From Paludisphaera borealis (GTDB taxonomy: Bacteria; Planctomycetota; Planctomycetia; Isosphaerales; Isosphaeraceae), in NCBI RefSeq assembly GCF_001956985.1, contig NZ_CP019082.1, positions 1,426,001 through 1,490,000 of the forward strand: a stretch of 64,000 bases of DNA, read 5' to 3'. Position 1 is the stretch's first letter; each line of letters opens with the position of its first letter. The notes under the pieces were generated by a model. That model made no database searches, had not been told where the DNA came from, and saw only the letters and a list, made by a program, of their open reading frames with translations. Position numbers and translations under genes: made by a program. Positions 1-8,703 of the stretch are shown in pieces.

Positions 1-103
1 CCGCCGTTGCGTCCTCATTCCGAGAAAGCAACGTGAAGGCCGTCGAGGCGGCCGCCGCCGACTTGAAGAAATCCCGGCGCGTGTTCGTTTCGCGGTCTCG
101 CAT
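1..103 (-). CDS. Tat-signal exported protein, N-terminal fragment (cut by left edge)
   Basis: An ATG at 103 on the minus strand opens a frame that stays open to the edge of the window (34 codons). It begins MRDRETNTRRDFFKSAAAAS, a textbook twin-arginine signal: the RRDFF motif followed by a small-residue hydrophobic stretch ending around TAFTLL. A GGGAG Shine-Dalgarno lies about 7 nt upstream of the ATG. In planctomycetes such leaders commonly belong to Gfo/Idh/MocA oxidoreductases, DUF1501 proteins and similar exported enzymes, but nothing here identifies the mature domain. The gene is divergent from the Tat-like gene at 344, so the 240-bp space between them should hold promoters for both. 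Confidence 0.7.
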   Translation of the reverse strand, partial: MRDRETNTRRDFFKSAAAASTAFTLLSRNEDATA

Positions 104-277
104 GAACCATCTCCCGTACATCAAGTCTCAAATCGAGGCCCCGTCCCTGGCCCGCAGCCTCATTCGAGAATAGCTTACCCGCCGCCGCCCGGCTCAGGAA
201 GCCTCGACGCTGGCGTCGTGACGTCGACCGGCCCGAGCGGTTGCGACCACGCCCGCCTTTCGGTTCTCTCCCGAACC

Positions 278-306
278 TGGACACCGACGGTCGCAAATGT
301 TATACA
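278..306 (+). promoter_or_regulatory. Putative sigma-70-type promoter of the tandem paralogue operon
   Basis: TGGACA (278-283) and TATACA (301-306) are separated by 17 nt. Transcription would start near 313, about 30 nt before the ATG at 344. This favours the 344 start over longer in-frame starts that would lie upstream of the promoter. Confidence 0.42.
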
Positions 307-343
307 TCTCTCAAACAGCCGTTTCGCCATCGAGGTCGATGTC

Positions 344-1672
344 ATGACAACGGAACCACGAGAGTCGGTGACGGATTGCACGAGGCGGTCGGCGGTGGCG
401 GCGATGGCCGTCGGGACGATCGGGGCCGGCCGGACGCGTGAGGCGGCGGTGGAGCAGCCGAAGCCGAAATCGCGACCGCGGATCGCGGCGGTCGTGACCG
501 AGTACCGCAAGGGGTCGCACGGTCAGGGGATCATTGACCGGTTGATGGACGGCTACGGCTGGCAAGGGGGCTGGCATCATCCGGCGGTCGACGTCGTCTC
601 GATGTACGTCGACCAGCGGCCGAAGGGCGACCTGACCGACGAGCGGCTGGCGCGTCACCCCGGCTTGAAGGTTTATCCCACGATCGCCGAGGCGCTCACG
701 AGGGGGACCGATTCGCTGGCGGTCGACGGCGTGATGCTGATCGGCGAGCACGGCACGTACCCGCGCGACGCCAAGGGGCACAGGCTCTATCCGCGCTACC
801 CGTTCTTCCAGCAGATCGTCGAGGTCTACAGGAAGACCGGTAAGACGGCGCCGGTGTTCAACGACAAGCACCTGTCGTGGAACTGGGAGTGGTGCCGCTC
901 GATGGTCGATCAGGCCCGCGAGCTGGATTTCCCGTTCCTGGCCGGCTCTTCGCTGCCGATCACCTGGCGGATTCCCGAGGTTGAAGCGCCGCTCGACGCG
1001 AAGATCGAGGAGGGCGTCTGCATCGGCTACGGCGGGGTCGACAGCTACGACTTCCACGGGCTCGAATCGCTCCAGTGCATGGTCGAGCGTCGCAAGGGAG
1101 GCGAGACCGGCGTGTCGGCCGTCGAGGCGTTCCGGGGCGACGCGGTCTGGAAGTTCCTCGCCGAGAAGTCCGACGGTTCGAAGACCCGGACCCGCGAGCT
1201 GTTCGACGCCTGCCTCTGCCGTAGCTTCCGGCTCTCCTCTCCCCTGCCCGGCTACGGCAACGCCTTCCCCGACACCAGCCAGTTGCCGGCCTTGGTCCGC
1301 GACCCAATTCTCTACCGGATCACTTACAACGACGGTCTGATCGGCAACCTGTTCATGATGTCGGGCCTGGTTTACGACTTCACCGTCGCGATCCGGCTTG
1401 AAGGCGGCTCGACCCTCTCCACCCAGTTGAACCTCCCCGGCCTCGCGCCCGGCCAGACCCTGCCGAACTTCTTCAGCCCGTTGGCCTACTACTGCGAGTC
1501 GATGTTCCTGACCGGCAAGACCCCCTACCCCGTTGAGCGGACGCTGCTGACGTCGGGAGTCCTTTGCACGGCCGTCGACCTGCTCGCGAGCGGCCAGACG
1601 CGGCTCGACACGCCCCACCTCCGCACGATCGCCTACCAACCGCCCCGGGAATCGCAGTTCATGAGGAGCTGA
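344..1672 (+). CDS. Exported protein of unknown function (tandem paralogue 1)
   Basis: A 442-residue protein whose family I do not recognise. The N-terminus has a twin-arginine-like leader (TRRSAVAAMAVGTIGAG), and the mature part begins near RPRIAAVVTEYRKGSHG. The body alternates beta-strand and loop patterns and has conserved blocks shared with the next gene: KVYPTIAEA, LAVDGV, LIGEHG.YPR, LYPRY.FF, NDKHLS, FPFLAGSSLP.TWR and VERRKGGETGV. The start at 344 is chosen because it has a GAGG Shine-Dalgarno about 8 nt upstream, lies downstream of a plausible promoter and places the Tat-like motif correctly. An in-frame upstream start at 218 exists but is less likely. It is followed after 4 nt by its paralogue, so the two are probably one operon made by tandem duplication. 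An enzymatic role is possible but cannot be named. Confidence 0.75.
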   Translation: MTTEPRESVTDCTRRSAVAAMAVGTIGAGRTREAAVEQPKPKSRPRIAAVVTEYRKGSHGQGIIDRLMDGYGWQGGWHHPAVDVVSMYVDQRPKGDLTDERLARHPGLKVYPTIAEALTRGTDSLAVDGVMLIGEHGTYPRDAKGHRLYPRYPFFQQIVEVYRKTGKTAPVFNDKHLSWNWEWCRSMVDQARELDFPFLAGSSLPITWRIPEVEAPLDAKIEEGVCIGYGGVDSYDFHGLESLQCMVERRKGGETGVSAVEAFRGDAVWKFLAEKSDGSKTRTRELFDACLCRSFRLSSPLPGYGNAFPDTSQLPALVRDPILYRITYNDGLIGNLFMMSGLVYDFTVAIRLEGGSTLSTQLNLPGLAPGQTLPNFFSPLAYYCESMFLTGKTPYPVERTLLTSGVLCTAVDLLASGQTRLDTPHLRTIAYQPPRESQFMRS

Positions 1673-1676
1673 CGCG

Positions 1677-2900
1677 ATGCGAAGCCGAACGACCAGCAGC
1701 CAGGCCGCATCGGCGCCGGGCGCCCGCAAGAAGATCGCGATCGTCACCACGGTCTGGAAGTACCTGTCTCACGCCCAGCATATGGGCGACCGCTTCCTCG
1801 TTGGCTACCCCCACGAAGGCTCCTGGCGCAAGCCGCCGATCGATGTGGTCGCGCTGTACATCGATCAGAAGCCCAAGGACGACCAGAGCGCGGAGCGCGC
1901 CAAGAGCTTCGGCTTCAAGGTCTACCCGACCATCGCCGAGGCCGTCCGGGTCGGCGGCGACAAGCTGGCGGTCGACGGCGTCCTTGTCATCGGCGAGCAC
2001 GGCGACTACCCGCGCAACGACAAGGGGCAGATCCTCTACCCGCGCTACGACTTCTTCCGCCAGATCGTCGACGTCTACGAGGCCGACGGCCGCGTAGCAC
2101 CGATCTTCAACGACAAGCACCTGTCGTACAGCTTCGAGAAGGCGAAGACGATGGTGTCGCTCGCGCGTCGGCTCGGCTTCCCGTTTCTCGCCGGCTCGTC
2201 GCTGCCGGTCACCTGGCGCCGGCCGAGCGTCGACCTGCCGAAGGGCGCGGAAGTCGAAGACGCCCTCATGATCGGCGTCGGCGGCTCCGACCCGATGGAC
2301 TTCCACGCACTCGAAGCAATGCAGTGCGTCCTCGAACGCCGCAAAGGGGGCGAAACCGGCGTCAAGCGCGTCCAGTTGATCGAAGGCGACGCCGTCTGGC
2401 GGGCCGCCGACCAGGGGCGATGGTCGCGAAAGCTGCTCGAAGCCGCGCTCTCGCGATCCGACTCCCTCAAGGGCCTGACGGTCGAGGACGGCCGCACTCA
2501 GAACCTCGCCGAAGGGAACGAGATCAAGCGGATCGTCGCCAATCCGGCCGCCTACTTCATCGACTACGCCGACGGCGTGAAAGCCACCCTCCTGATGCTC
2601 GACGGCGCGCTGGCCGACTACAACCTCGCTGTGAAGGTCAAGGGACGCCCCGAAATCCTCTCGACCCAGTTCCTCCTCCCGCCGAATCCGAACGTCGCCT
2701 ACTCCGCGTGCCTCATGAACCACGTTTCGACCATGTTCGAGACCGGCCGGGCCGACTACCCCGTCGAACGCACCATGCTCGTCAGCGGCATCCTCGAAAG
2801 CTGCCTCGAATCCAAGCTCAAAGGCCACGCGCCACTCGACACGCCCCACCTGGCCGTCCACTACCAGCCGCCGAAGGAATCGGTCTTCGAGCGTAGTTGA
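1677..2900 (+). CDS. Protein of unknown function (tandem paralogue 2)
   Basis: A 407-residue protein, clearly homologous along its length to the preceding gene (shared IGEHG, YPRY, NDKHLS, LAGSSLP.TWR and ERRKGGETGV blocks). It lacks a clear export signal: the N-terminus MRSRTTSSQAASAPGARKK leads straight into the first strand, KIAIVTTVWKYLSHAQHM. Its GAGGAG Shine-Dalgarno lies within the last codons of the upstream gene, so translational coupling is likely. The difference in predicted location (one copy with a Tat-like leader, the other without) is notable for duplicates. No catalytic motif is recognised. Confidence 0.8.
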   Translation: MRSRTTSSQAASAPGARKKIAIVTTVWKYLSHAQHMGDRFLVGYPHEGSWRKPPIDVVALYIDQKPKDDQSAERAKSFGFKVYPTIAEAVRVGGDKLAVDGVLVIGEHGDYPRNDKGQILYPRYDFFRQIVDVYEADGRVAPIFNDKHLSYSFEKAKTMVSLARRLGFPFLAGSSLPVTWRRPSVDLPKGAEVEDALMIGVGGSDPMDFHALEAMQCVLERRKGGETGVKRVQLIEGDAVWRAADQGRWSRKLLEAALSRSDSLKGLTVEDGRTQNLAEGNEIKRIVANPAAYFIDYADGVKATLLMLDGALADYNLAVKVKGRPEILSTQFLLPPNPNVAYSACLMNHVSTMFETGRADYPVERTMLVSGILESCLESKLKGHAPLDTPHLAVHYQPPKESVFERS

Positions 2901-3304
2901 ACGACTACTGTGACGAAGGAGGGCTTACAACTTCGTCAACGCCCGATCGTAGGTGCCGAGGAGCCCCTATCGCCCGACAAATTCGTGCGGGCCAAGGCTG
3001 TCAACATGGCAGGCTTTTCGGCCTATTTTCAGACCACTCCCGTCGAAACTCCCTGTGAGATCTGATTTAGAAAAGAACCAGAGTGCATTGGCGCGCACTT
3101 TGCTTTTATGGTCTTTCGGAAGCGGCTGATAGGCCGGCGATCCACGGGCCGCCGCCTCGAACGCTTCCGGTCTCCGGCGATTTACCTTGTGGAACGTGAT
3201 TTACGGCACCGGGACCTCGCACCCACCTTTGGTCGGAATCCTCGTTCGAAGGGACGGCTAAGGAGCGTTGACGACTTCGCCCGAGAGGAGAAAGGAGAAG
3301 AACC
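2901..3304. other. Gene-free stretch upstream of hsp20
   Basis: 404 bp with no convincing gene. The last 20 bases are purine-rich and hold a strong Shine-Dalgarno for hsp20. A short AGTGC/GCACT inverted repeat near 3080-3100 is too small to call an operator. Confidence 0.5.
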
Positions 3305-3778
3305 ATGTCGATCGAACGTTGGGATCCGTTCCGCGAGACCATCAGTCTCCGCGACGCGATGAACTCGCTGCTCCAGGAGAGTTTCGTGCGTCCCGGCGGC
3401 ATGGGCCTGCCCAGTGCGGCCACGCTGCCGCTCGACGTCACTGAGACGGAAAATGACTTCGTGATCAAGGCGTCTCTGCCGGGAGTCAAGCCCGACGACG
3501 TTCAGATCACCGTCCATGGCGATACCTTGACGATCCGCGGCGACAGCAAAGCCGAGGAGGAGAAGAAGGGCGAGCACTGGCACCTCCGCGAGCGGAGGTA
3601 CGGCTCGTTCCAGCGATCCGTGGCGCTTTCCACGCCGGTCGATTCGGAAAAGGCACGGGCCGATTACGAGAACGGCGTCCTGACTCTGACTCTCCCCAAG
3701 TCGGAGGCGGCCAAACCCCGGCAGATCAGGGTCGGCAACACAGCGAAAGCCCAGGTCGGCAATGGCAGCAAGAAGTAA
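3305..3778 (+). CDS. Hsp20/alpha-crystallin small heat-shock protein
   Basis: A 157-residue small heat-shock protein, the usual length for bacterial Hsp20. It is an ATP-independent holdase that forms oligomers and keeps unfolding cytosolic proteins soluble. The N-terminal arm (WDPFRETISLRDAMNSLL) is typical. The alpha-crystallin domain runs from about residue 38 (LPLDVTETENDFVIKASLPG) to about residue 140, with the signature YGSFQRSVALSTPVD and the A.YENGVLTLTLPK strand. An exceptionally strong Shine-Dalgarno (GGAGAA) precedes the ATG. It is monocistronic, with a GC-rich hairpin 25 nt after the stop. No CIRCE element was found upstream, so heat control is not visible in the DNA. Confidence 0.96.
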   Translation: MSIERWDPFRETISLRDAMNSLLQESFVRPGGMGLPSAATLPLDVTETENDFVIKASLPGVKPDDVQITVHGDTLTIRGDSKAEEEKKGEHWHLRERRYGSFQRSVALSTPVDSEKARADYENGVLTLTLPKSEAAKPRQIRVGNTAKAQVGNGSKK

Positions 3779-3802
3779 CGACGGCGCAATCCCAACACCG
3801 GT

Positions 3803-3828
3803 GGGCCCGTCGTGGATGCGACGGGCCC
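3803..3828 (+). terminator. Hairpin terminator after hsp20
   Basis: A 10-bp perfect stem (GGGCCCGTCG / CGACGGGCCC) with a 6-nt loop starts 25 nt after the hsp20 stop. It has almost no U-tract, so it may be a weak or factor-assisted terminator. Confidence 0.55.
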
Positions 3829-4003
3829 CTTGGACGTCGATCGAGCAGAGGGCGACGTCCCCTCGCCGGCCCGGACGTAACCTACCTGCCTGAGACGCCA
3901 CGTCGCGACGATGTTCGAGCCCGGCCCCGTCCGCCGCGTGCCTCTCGATCGCGATTGCAACTGCGAGCGGCTCGCGCTAGATCACGGATGAGGGGAACGA
4001 AAT

Positions 4004-4034
4004 CGGCCCGCGGCGAATCATTCGCCGCGGGCCG
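4004..4034 (-). terminator. Strong hairpin downstream of the PEP-CTERM gene
   Basis: A perfect 14-bp stem (CGGCCCGCGGCGAA and its complement) with a 3-nt loop, about 75 nt past the stop of the minus-strand PEP-CTERM gene. On the minus strand it is followed by ATTTCGTT, a poor U-tract. Confidence 0.55.
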
Positions 4035-4109
4035 TCTACCTCATTTTGATCTCATCGCGCGACAATCGCTTGATGTGCGGTCAGGACAGAGCGGCCGGCT
4101 GGACCGCGA

Positions 4110-4835
4110 TCAGGCGCGGGCCGCGTTCCGAGCACGCCTGGACAGCCCGGCGAGGCCGAACACGCAGGCGACGGCGGCCGAGACGATCGAGGCGGGCTCG
4201 GGCACGACGCCGGACGTATCCGTCGTCACCACGCCGTACAAGTCCGCGGACGCCGTCCCTTGCTCACGGACGTGGAGTTGGCTGCTGTTCGAATCGAGGA
4301 AGCCGTCGCCGACCACGTTCTCGAATCCGAGCACTCGGAGCGTATACGTCACCCCTTCCGACATGAACGTCGTGGACGAGAATGAGGACGGGAAGTAAAC
4401 GTAATCCGCACTGGCATCCGGATCACTCGTATTCGGCGTTGACACCAGATTCAGGGCGAAGTTGAAGTTCTGGTTGACCGCGCCCGGTTGGGTAAGGTTG
4501 AGTGAGATCTGCAGGCTGATCTGGTCGGGCGTCGTGTTTGACACGGTCGTTCCATTGAAGTACGTCAGTGTCCCTAGCTTGAACGGCGTCTCCGTCGTGG
4601 ACGAGATCGAACCGACCGCCGCGTAGGTCAGCGAGTTCGGAAGGCTGTCACTACCAACGCCATAGGTGACATGGCTGGTCCCAACGCCGGTCACCGTCAC
4701 CCCAGACGATGGCACGGGATTGACGAAGACCCCCGTATCCGTCCCCGTGACCACCGCGGCGAGCCCGACGGCCGGGGAAGTCAAGCAAGCTAGAGCCGCC
4801 GCGAAACCAATGCTTCGGAAAAGATGCGATGACAT
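4110..4835 (-). CDS. PEP-CTERM sorting-signal secreted protein
   Basis: A 241-residue predicted secreted surface or matrix protein. It has an N-terminal signal peptide (hydrophobic stretch IGFAAALACLTSPAVGLAA), a Ser/Thr/Asn-rich beta-type body and a C-terminal PEP-CTERM tripartite signal: VPEPAS, a short hydrophobic helix (IVSAAVACVFGLAGL) and basic RRARNAARA. PEP-CTERM tails are processed and anchored by exosortase in the exopolysaccharide export pathway. The block LGTLTYFNGTTV resembles the 'choice-of-anchor' domains found in such proteins, probably type K, but this is from memory of the family. GGAG lies about 9 nt before the ATG. The gene is monocistronic, with a strong hairpin downstream. 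No exosortase is in the window. Confidence 0.9.
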   Translation of the reverse strand: MSSHLFRSIGFAAALACLTSPAVGLAAVVTGTDTGVFVNPVPSSGVTVTGVGTSHVTYGVGSDSLPNSLTYAAVGSISSTTETPFKLGTLTYFNGTTVSNTTPDQISLQISLNLTQPGAVNQNFNFALNLVSTPNTSDPDASADYVYFPSSFSSTTFMSEGVTYTLRVLGFENVVGDGFLDSNSSQLHVREQGTASADLYGVVTTDTSGVVPEPASIVSAAVACVFGLAGLSRRARNAARA

Positions 4836-5410
4836 GAGTCGGATCTCCAGACAGGATCAAGGAGGGAAACCATGAGTTGGAAGCTGCACGAAAGCAGAAC
4901 AGCCGCTGCAGGGCACGCATGAATGAGGGTTGGCTATCAGGCTCTCTGCGATGAATACACGTCCCTGACCATGAAATGACACCCGCTCACCAAAACGCAT
5001 CACGACGATTCGCAAAAGCAGCCGGGGCCTCTCTATCGTGGTTTTCCCACCGCATGACATGACGCCGATCACCTCGCGGAGCAGGTCGGAGAGCGACTCG
5101 TCGAAGCAACTGGGCCGACGGCCGCACGAGAACGTCGCCGGCTCGGCGACGCCTTGTCCTCGGTGAATCCGCGGCCTATTCCGACTCGCTTCGCGTACGC
5201 GCCTCTCGATGTTATCGAAACAATTTAAGGCGATTCGGCGACGTGCGGGATTGCCGCGGTCACGACGGCGTGGTAGCCTGAACGCATTCGATCAACACGA
5301 ATGGAATCGACGTTCGTCCGTCGAGGCGATGGCCTGCACGACGACGCCAGGGACAAGCCGCTGCAGGGAAGTCACCGGTTTCGATCACCCCGAGACGGAG
5401 ACGCCGCCCG
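4836..5410. other. Gene-free stretch between divergent genes
   Basis: 575 bp between the PEP-CTERM gene (minus) and the ECF sigma gene (plus). The open frames here lack homology-like sequence and good ribosome sites. Promoters for both genes must lie here, but none stands out. Confidence 0.45.
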
Positions 5411-6052
5411 ATGCTTCACGTCAACGAAGGCTCGACCAACCCCGCCCTCCTGGAGCTCGGCGCCGACTGGAGCAATCACGACGCCTGGGTTGAGTTGCTG
5501 CGGCGTCACGACCCGTTGATTCGCCGCTGTTGCGCCTACCATGGGCTGACCGACGCCGACGCCGACGAGGTCCGTCAGGAGACCTGGATCGAACTGGCCA
5601 CACGACTGCGGCGGTTCCGCTACGACCCCGGGCGATCGTTCCGGGGGTGGCTCTGGATCGTCTGCCGGAACAAGGCCATGAGCTTTCTGAGGCTCAACAA
5701 GAAGCATCGAATCGAGAACCTGGACGAGTGGATGACGGCCTCACGCGCTGATCCCGACTCGTCGCTCGTTGACGACGAGCCGATCCCGAGCCGGACGGCG
5801 GCGGGAACAGACGGCGGTACGCTCGAATTGCTGTTCGCCAAGGCGGCGAGAATCCAGGCCGACGTGCGGGCGCGGGTCGAGCCGAGCACTTGGGAAGCGT
5901 TCTGGCTGGCGGACGTCTACCTGTGGAATATGGAAGACGTCGCGGCCCATCTCGGAATCAGCCTCGCCGCCGCCTACAAGGCCACGCAGCGGATGCGCGG
6001 GCGGCTGCGCGAGGAAGGGGAGCGAACGTCGGAACCACCCGTGGCGCGTTGA
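5411..6052 (+). CDS. ECF-family RNA polymerase sigma factor
   Basis: A 213-residue extracytoplasmic-function sigma factor. Region 2 is visible at about residues 25-95, with DADEVRQETWIELATRL followed by the -10-binding helix FRGWLWIVCRNKAMSFLR. After a variable linker, region 4 follows at about 155-200 as a helix-turn-helix: WNMEDVAAHLGISLAAAYKATQRMRGRLRE. Regions 1.1 and 3 are absent, as expected for ECFs. The gene lies 34 bp before a membrane Ser/Thr kinase whose N-terminus looks like a zinc-binding anti-sigma domain. This is the arrangement typical of planctomycete ECF groups, so the kinase is the likely regulator. A weak GGAG lies about 12 nt upstream. The target promoter is unknown. Confidence 0.93.
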   Translation: MLHVNEGSTNPALLELGADWSNHDAWVELLRRHDPLIRRCCAYHGLTDADADEVRQETWIELATRLRRFRYDPGRSFRGWLWIVCRNKAMSFLRLNKKHRIENLDEWMTASRADPDSSLVDDEPIPSRTAAGTDGGTLELLFAKAARIQADVRARVEPSTWEAFWLADVYLWNMEDVAAHLGISLAAAYKATQRMRGRLREEGERTSEPPVAR

Positions 6053-6086
6053 ACGTCGCGAGAACCATTTGGGAGTGATCGCCGCC

Positions 6087-8540
6087 ATGTCGTTCTGTCA
6101 TTCCGACGATTCCTTGCGCCGGCTGGGTGACGACGACGACCTCGAACCCGCCGACTCCTACGAGATCGAGCGACATATCGAGGCATGCCCGCGCTGCCAG
6201 GCTCAGTTGAAAGCGATCGTGGAGCAAACCTCGACGACGGGACGATTCATGGCGGACTGGCTGGCGAATTACGATGGCAAGCTCCCCGAAGTCTCCGGCT
6301 TCGAGATCGAGCGCGAGCTGGGCTGCGGCAACTGGGGGGGCGTCTACCTGGCCCGGAAGGCGGGCCAGAATCGGCTCATCGCCCTGAAGCTGATGCCCCA
6401 GTCGGCCTTCCCCAGCGACGGCCCGGACGACCGTCGCCGCTGGATCCGTGAGGCCCAGGCGGTCTCAAGCGTGCGACACCCCAACGTCGTCACGCTCTAC
6501 GACTACGGCGAGGAGGGCCGCTGGTTCTTCCTCGCCTTCGAGTACGTCCCCGGAGGCTCGCTCAAGGATCGGCTCACCGAACCCTTGCCGGCCCGGACGG
6601 CGGCCGAGTTGCTGGAGACGTCGGCCCGCGCCGTGGCGCATATCCACGCCGAGGGCTTCCTGCACCTGGACCTGAAGCCGGGCAACATCCTACTCGACGG
6701 CCAGCCCGATGCGCCCTGGGAGGATGTCGTCCCCAAGATCAGCGACTTCGGCCTGTCGCTCTCGCACGAGGACCTGGCGACGCCCGAGACCAGCCTGGAC
6801 GGTCCCCGAGGCACGCCCAGTTACATGGCGCCCGAGCAGACGGCCCCCCACCGCGGCAAGATCGGCCCCGGGGCCGACGTCTACGCCCTCGGCGCGGTGC
6901 TTTACGAGCTGCTGACCGGCCGCCCCCCGTTCCGCGGGGCGACGCACCACGAAACGATGGAAATGGTCCGTCACGCGGACCCGGTCCATCCTCGACGTCT
7001 GAACCCGAGGATTCCGCGCGACCTGGAGACGATCGCCCTCAAGTGCCTGGAGAAAACCCCCTCTCGGCGCTACGCCACCGCCGCGGCCGTGGCCGACGAT
7101 CTGCGACGCTGGCTCGACCGCCGCCCGATCCAGGCGCGCCCCGCGTCGCTCGCCGAGCGGACCGCCCGCCTCTGCCGCCGCAACCCGGTCGTCGCCGCCC
7201 TCTGCCTGACCCTCGTCCTGACCGTGGCGGCGGCCTTCGGCGGGATCATTCACACCCTCCGCCGAGAGCGCGCGGCCCGCCAAGCCGCCGAGTTGAACCT
7301 CGAAGCCGCCTCCATTGTCATGGGTCAGCTCGGCGGCATCCTGCTTCAAAGGTATTACGGGCACCCCGGCCGTCCCGGCGACGAGTTGAAACAGATTGGC
7401 GCCCTGATCAGGGAGCAGATCGCGAAGGTCGACTCCATCGGGAGCCGCCATCCCGAACTCCTCAACATGATGAGCGAGATCGACGGCCAGATCGCCGCGA
7501 GCCTGAAAAAAGGCGGGGGACGGGCGGAAGCGCGAGCCCTGGTCGTCGAGCGTCTCGAGCTGGCGCGAAGGGCCCATCAGGCCGCGCCGACCGATATTCG
7601 TTTTCTCATAGAAAACATCAACGCCCTGTTTCAAGCCGGTGAATTCGCCATCGACGATCAACACCCGATCGAGGCGCTCGCGGGCCGCGATCAGGCTGCG
7701 GCGTTGCTGCTTGGACATCCGGGTATTCTTCCGGACCTGCGGACCTTCCACCCGTACTGGACGACCTTCGCGCTGAGACTCTCCGACGCCTACCTTCAGC
7801 TTCCCACCGTCGCGGGGCGAGACGAGCACCGAATCGCCTGGGACCGGGCGCTGAATGAGCGCGTAGAGACGGCGATCCGCACCGGGGCGGTGGATGCGAA
7901 ACGCTCCGACGTGGTATTGTTCCGGGCCTGCCTGCTCGCCGATCGCGGCGATTGGACGGCGTTGCGCCGACTGGTGCCCTCGCTCGCCGCCTTACGCCTT
8001 GACGAAAGCAACGATTCCTACTGGAACCGGGTCGCCCGGGAACTTGGGCTCCAATCCTGGATGGACCGCGAATTACGTCACTACGTCGCGGCCTGCGAAC
8101 TCCTGACCGACGACCCCGAACTTGTCATGAAGGAAAGTGAGCAGCTCGCCAAGCTCCTTGGCTTGCCCAAAGTGAACGAATACACAAAGCATTCGATATT
8201 CGACGCAATTAACCGCGGGCTATCCATCTTCGCGAGTCGCCAACGTGCCACGGCTCGGCTCGACCGCGCCGATCGGTCGGCCCAGTTCTTTCGAGCGCTA
8301 GCGGACCGCTTGCTCCGCGAGTTTCCCACCGATCCGAGCGCTTATCGACTCATGAGCGAAGCCCACCTGCAGGAGTCAAAAAACGCTTGGAAGCGAGACG
8401 ACCTTGCGGGTGTCAGGAAGTCGCTCGCCGCGTCGATTTCTTCCCTCCGCCGCGCCCTCGAACTCGACCCCAGCGACGACATCGTCCGCTCGATGCTCAT
8501 AGACAAAACGAAACGCCTCGCCGCCCTGCCGGGCTCGTGA
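6087..8540 (+). CDS. Membrane Ser/Thr protein kinase with N-terminal zinc-binding anti-sigma-like segment
   Basis: An 817-residue protein. Residues 1-45 carry H30-x3-C34-x2-C37 (HIEACPRC), the ligand pattern of zinc anti-sigma domains. The kinase domain spans about 70-345: a glycine loop at 79 (GCGNWGGV), ATP lysine K101 (IALK), catalytic loop HLDLKPGN at 193-200 with D195 and K197, the metal-binding D220 (SDFG) and an APE-equivalent motif (MAPEQ). The usual HRD arginine is leucine (HLD), so this is a non-RD kinase that should not need activation-loop phosphorylation in the usual way. One membrane helix follows at about 368-388 (VVAALCLTLVLTVAAAFGGI), then about 430 helical, TPR-like residues. 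The ATG at 6087 has GGGAG upstream. It pairs with the ECF sigma factor just before it and probably controls it. Confidence 0.93.
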   Translation: MSFCHSDDSLRRLGDDDDLEPADSYEIERHIEACPRCQAQLKAIVEQTSTTGRFMADWLANYDGKLPEVSGFEIERELGCGNWGGVYLARKAGQNRLIALKLMPQSAFPSDGPDDRRRWIREAQAVSSVRHPNVVTLYDYGEEGRWFFLAFEYVPGGSLKDRLTEPLPARTAAELLETSARAVAHIHAEGFLHLDLKPGNILLDGQPDAPWEDVVPKISDFGLSLSHEDLATPETSLDGPRGTPSYMAPEQTAPHRGKIGPGADVYALGAVLYELLTGRPPFRGATHHETMEMVRHADPVHPRRLNPRIPRDLETIALKCLEKTPSRRYATAAAVADDLRRWLDRRPIQARPASLAERTARLCRRNPVVAALCLTLVLTVAAAFGGIIHTLRRERAARQAAELNLEAASIVMGQLGGILLQRYYGHPGRPGDELKQIGALIREQIAKVDSIGSRHPELLNMMSEIDGQIAASLKKGGGRAEARALVVERLELARRAHQAAPTDIRFLIENINALFQAGEFAIDDQHPIEALAGRDQAAALLLGHPGILPDLRTFHPYWTTFALRLSDAYLQLPTVAGRDEHRIAWDRALNERVETAIRTGAVDAKRSDVVLFRACLLADRGDWTALRRLVPSLAALRLDESNDSYWNRVARELGLQSWMDRELRHYVAACELLTDDPELVMKESEQLAKLLGLPKVNEYTKHSIFDAINRGLSIFASRQRATARLDRADRSAQFFRALADRLLREFPTDPSAYRLMSEAHLQESKNAWKRDDLAGVRKSLAASISSLRRALELDPSDDIVRSMLIDKTKRLAALPGS

Positions 8541-8609
8541 TCCCAATCCCGAGCCGGGGAGAATACGTTCGAGGCTCAGGAGGGATCGCAGGGCGGCTGC
8601 CCGATACGA

Positions 8610-8635
8610 GCAGCCGGCCTCACGAGGCCGGCTGC
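8610..8635. terminator. Bidirectional hairpin between convergent genes
   Basis: A perfect 11-bp stem (GCAGCCGGCCT / AGGCCGGCTGC) with loop CACG, midway between the convergent kinase and PEP-CTERM genes. It is well placed to stop transcription both ways, although U-tracts are poor. Confidence 0.6.
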
Positions 8636-8703
8636 AATAGGTAAATCGATCCTCGATCCCGGCGCGTCGTCCGCGCCTCGTCACCATGCGATCTTTCCCG
8701 GGC

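Noticed and set aside
3075-3105. CIRCE-like operator before hsp20
   Set aside because: AGTGC...GCACT is only a 5-bp repeat and its arms are in the opposite order to CIRCE (GCACTC...GAGTGC).
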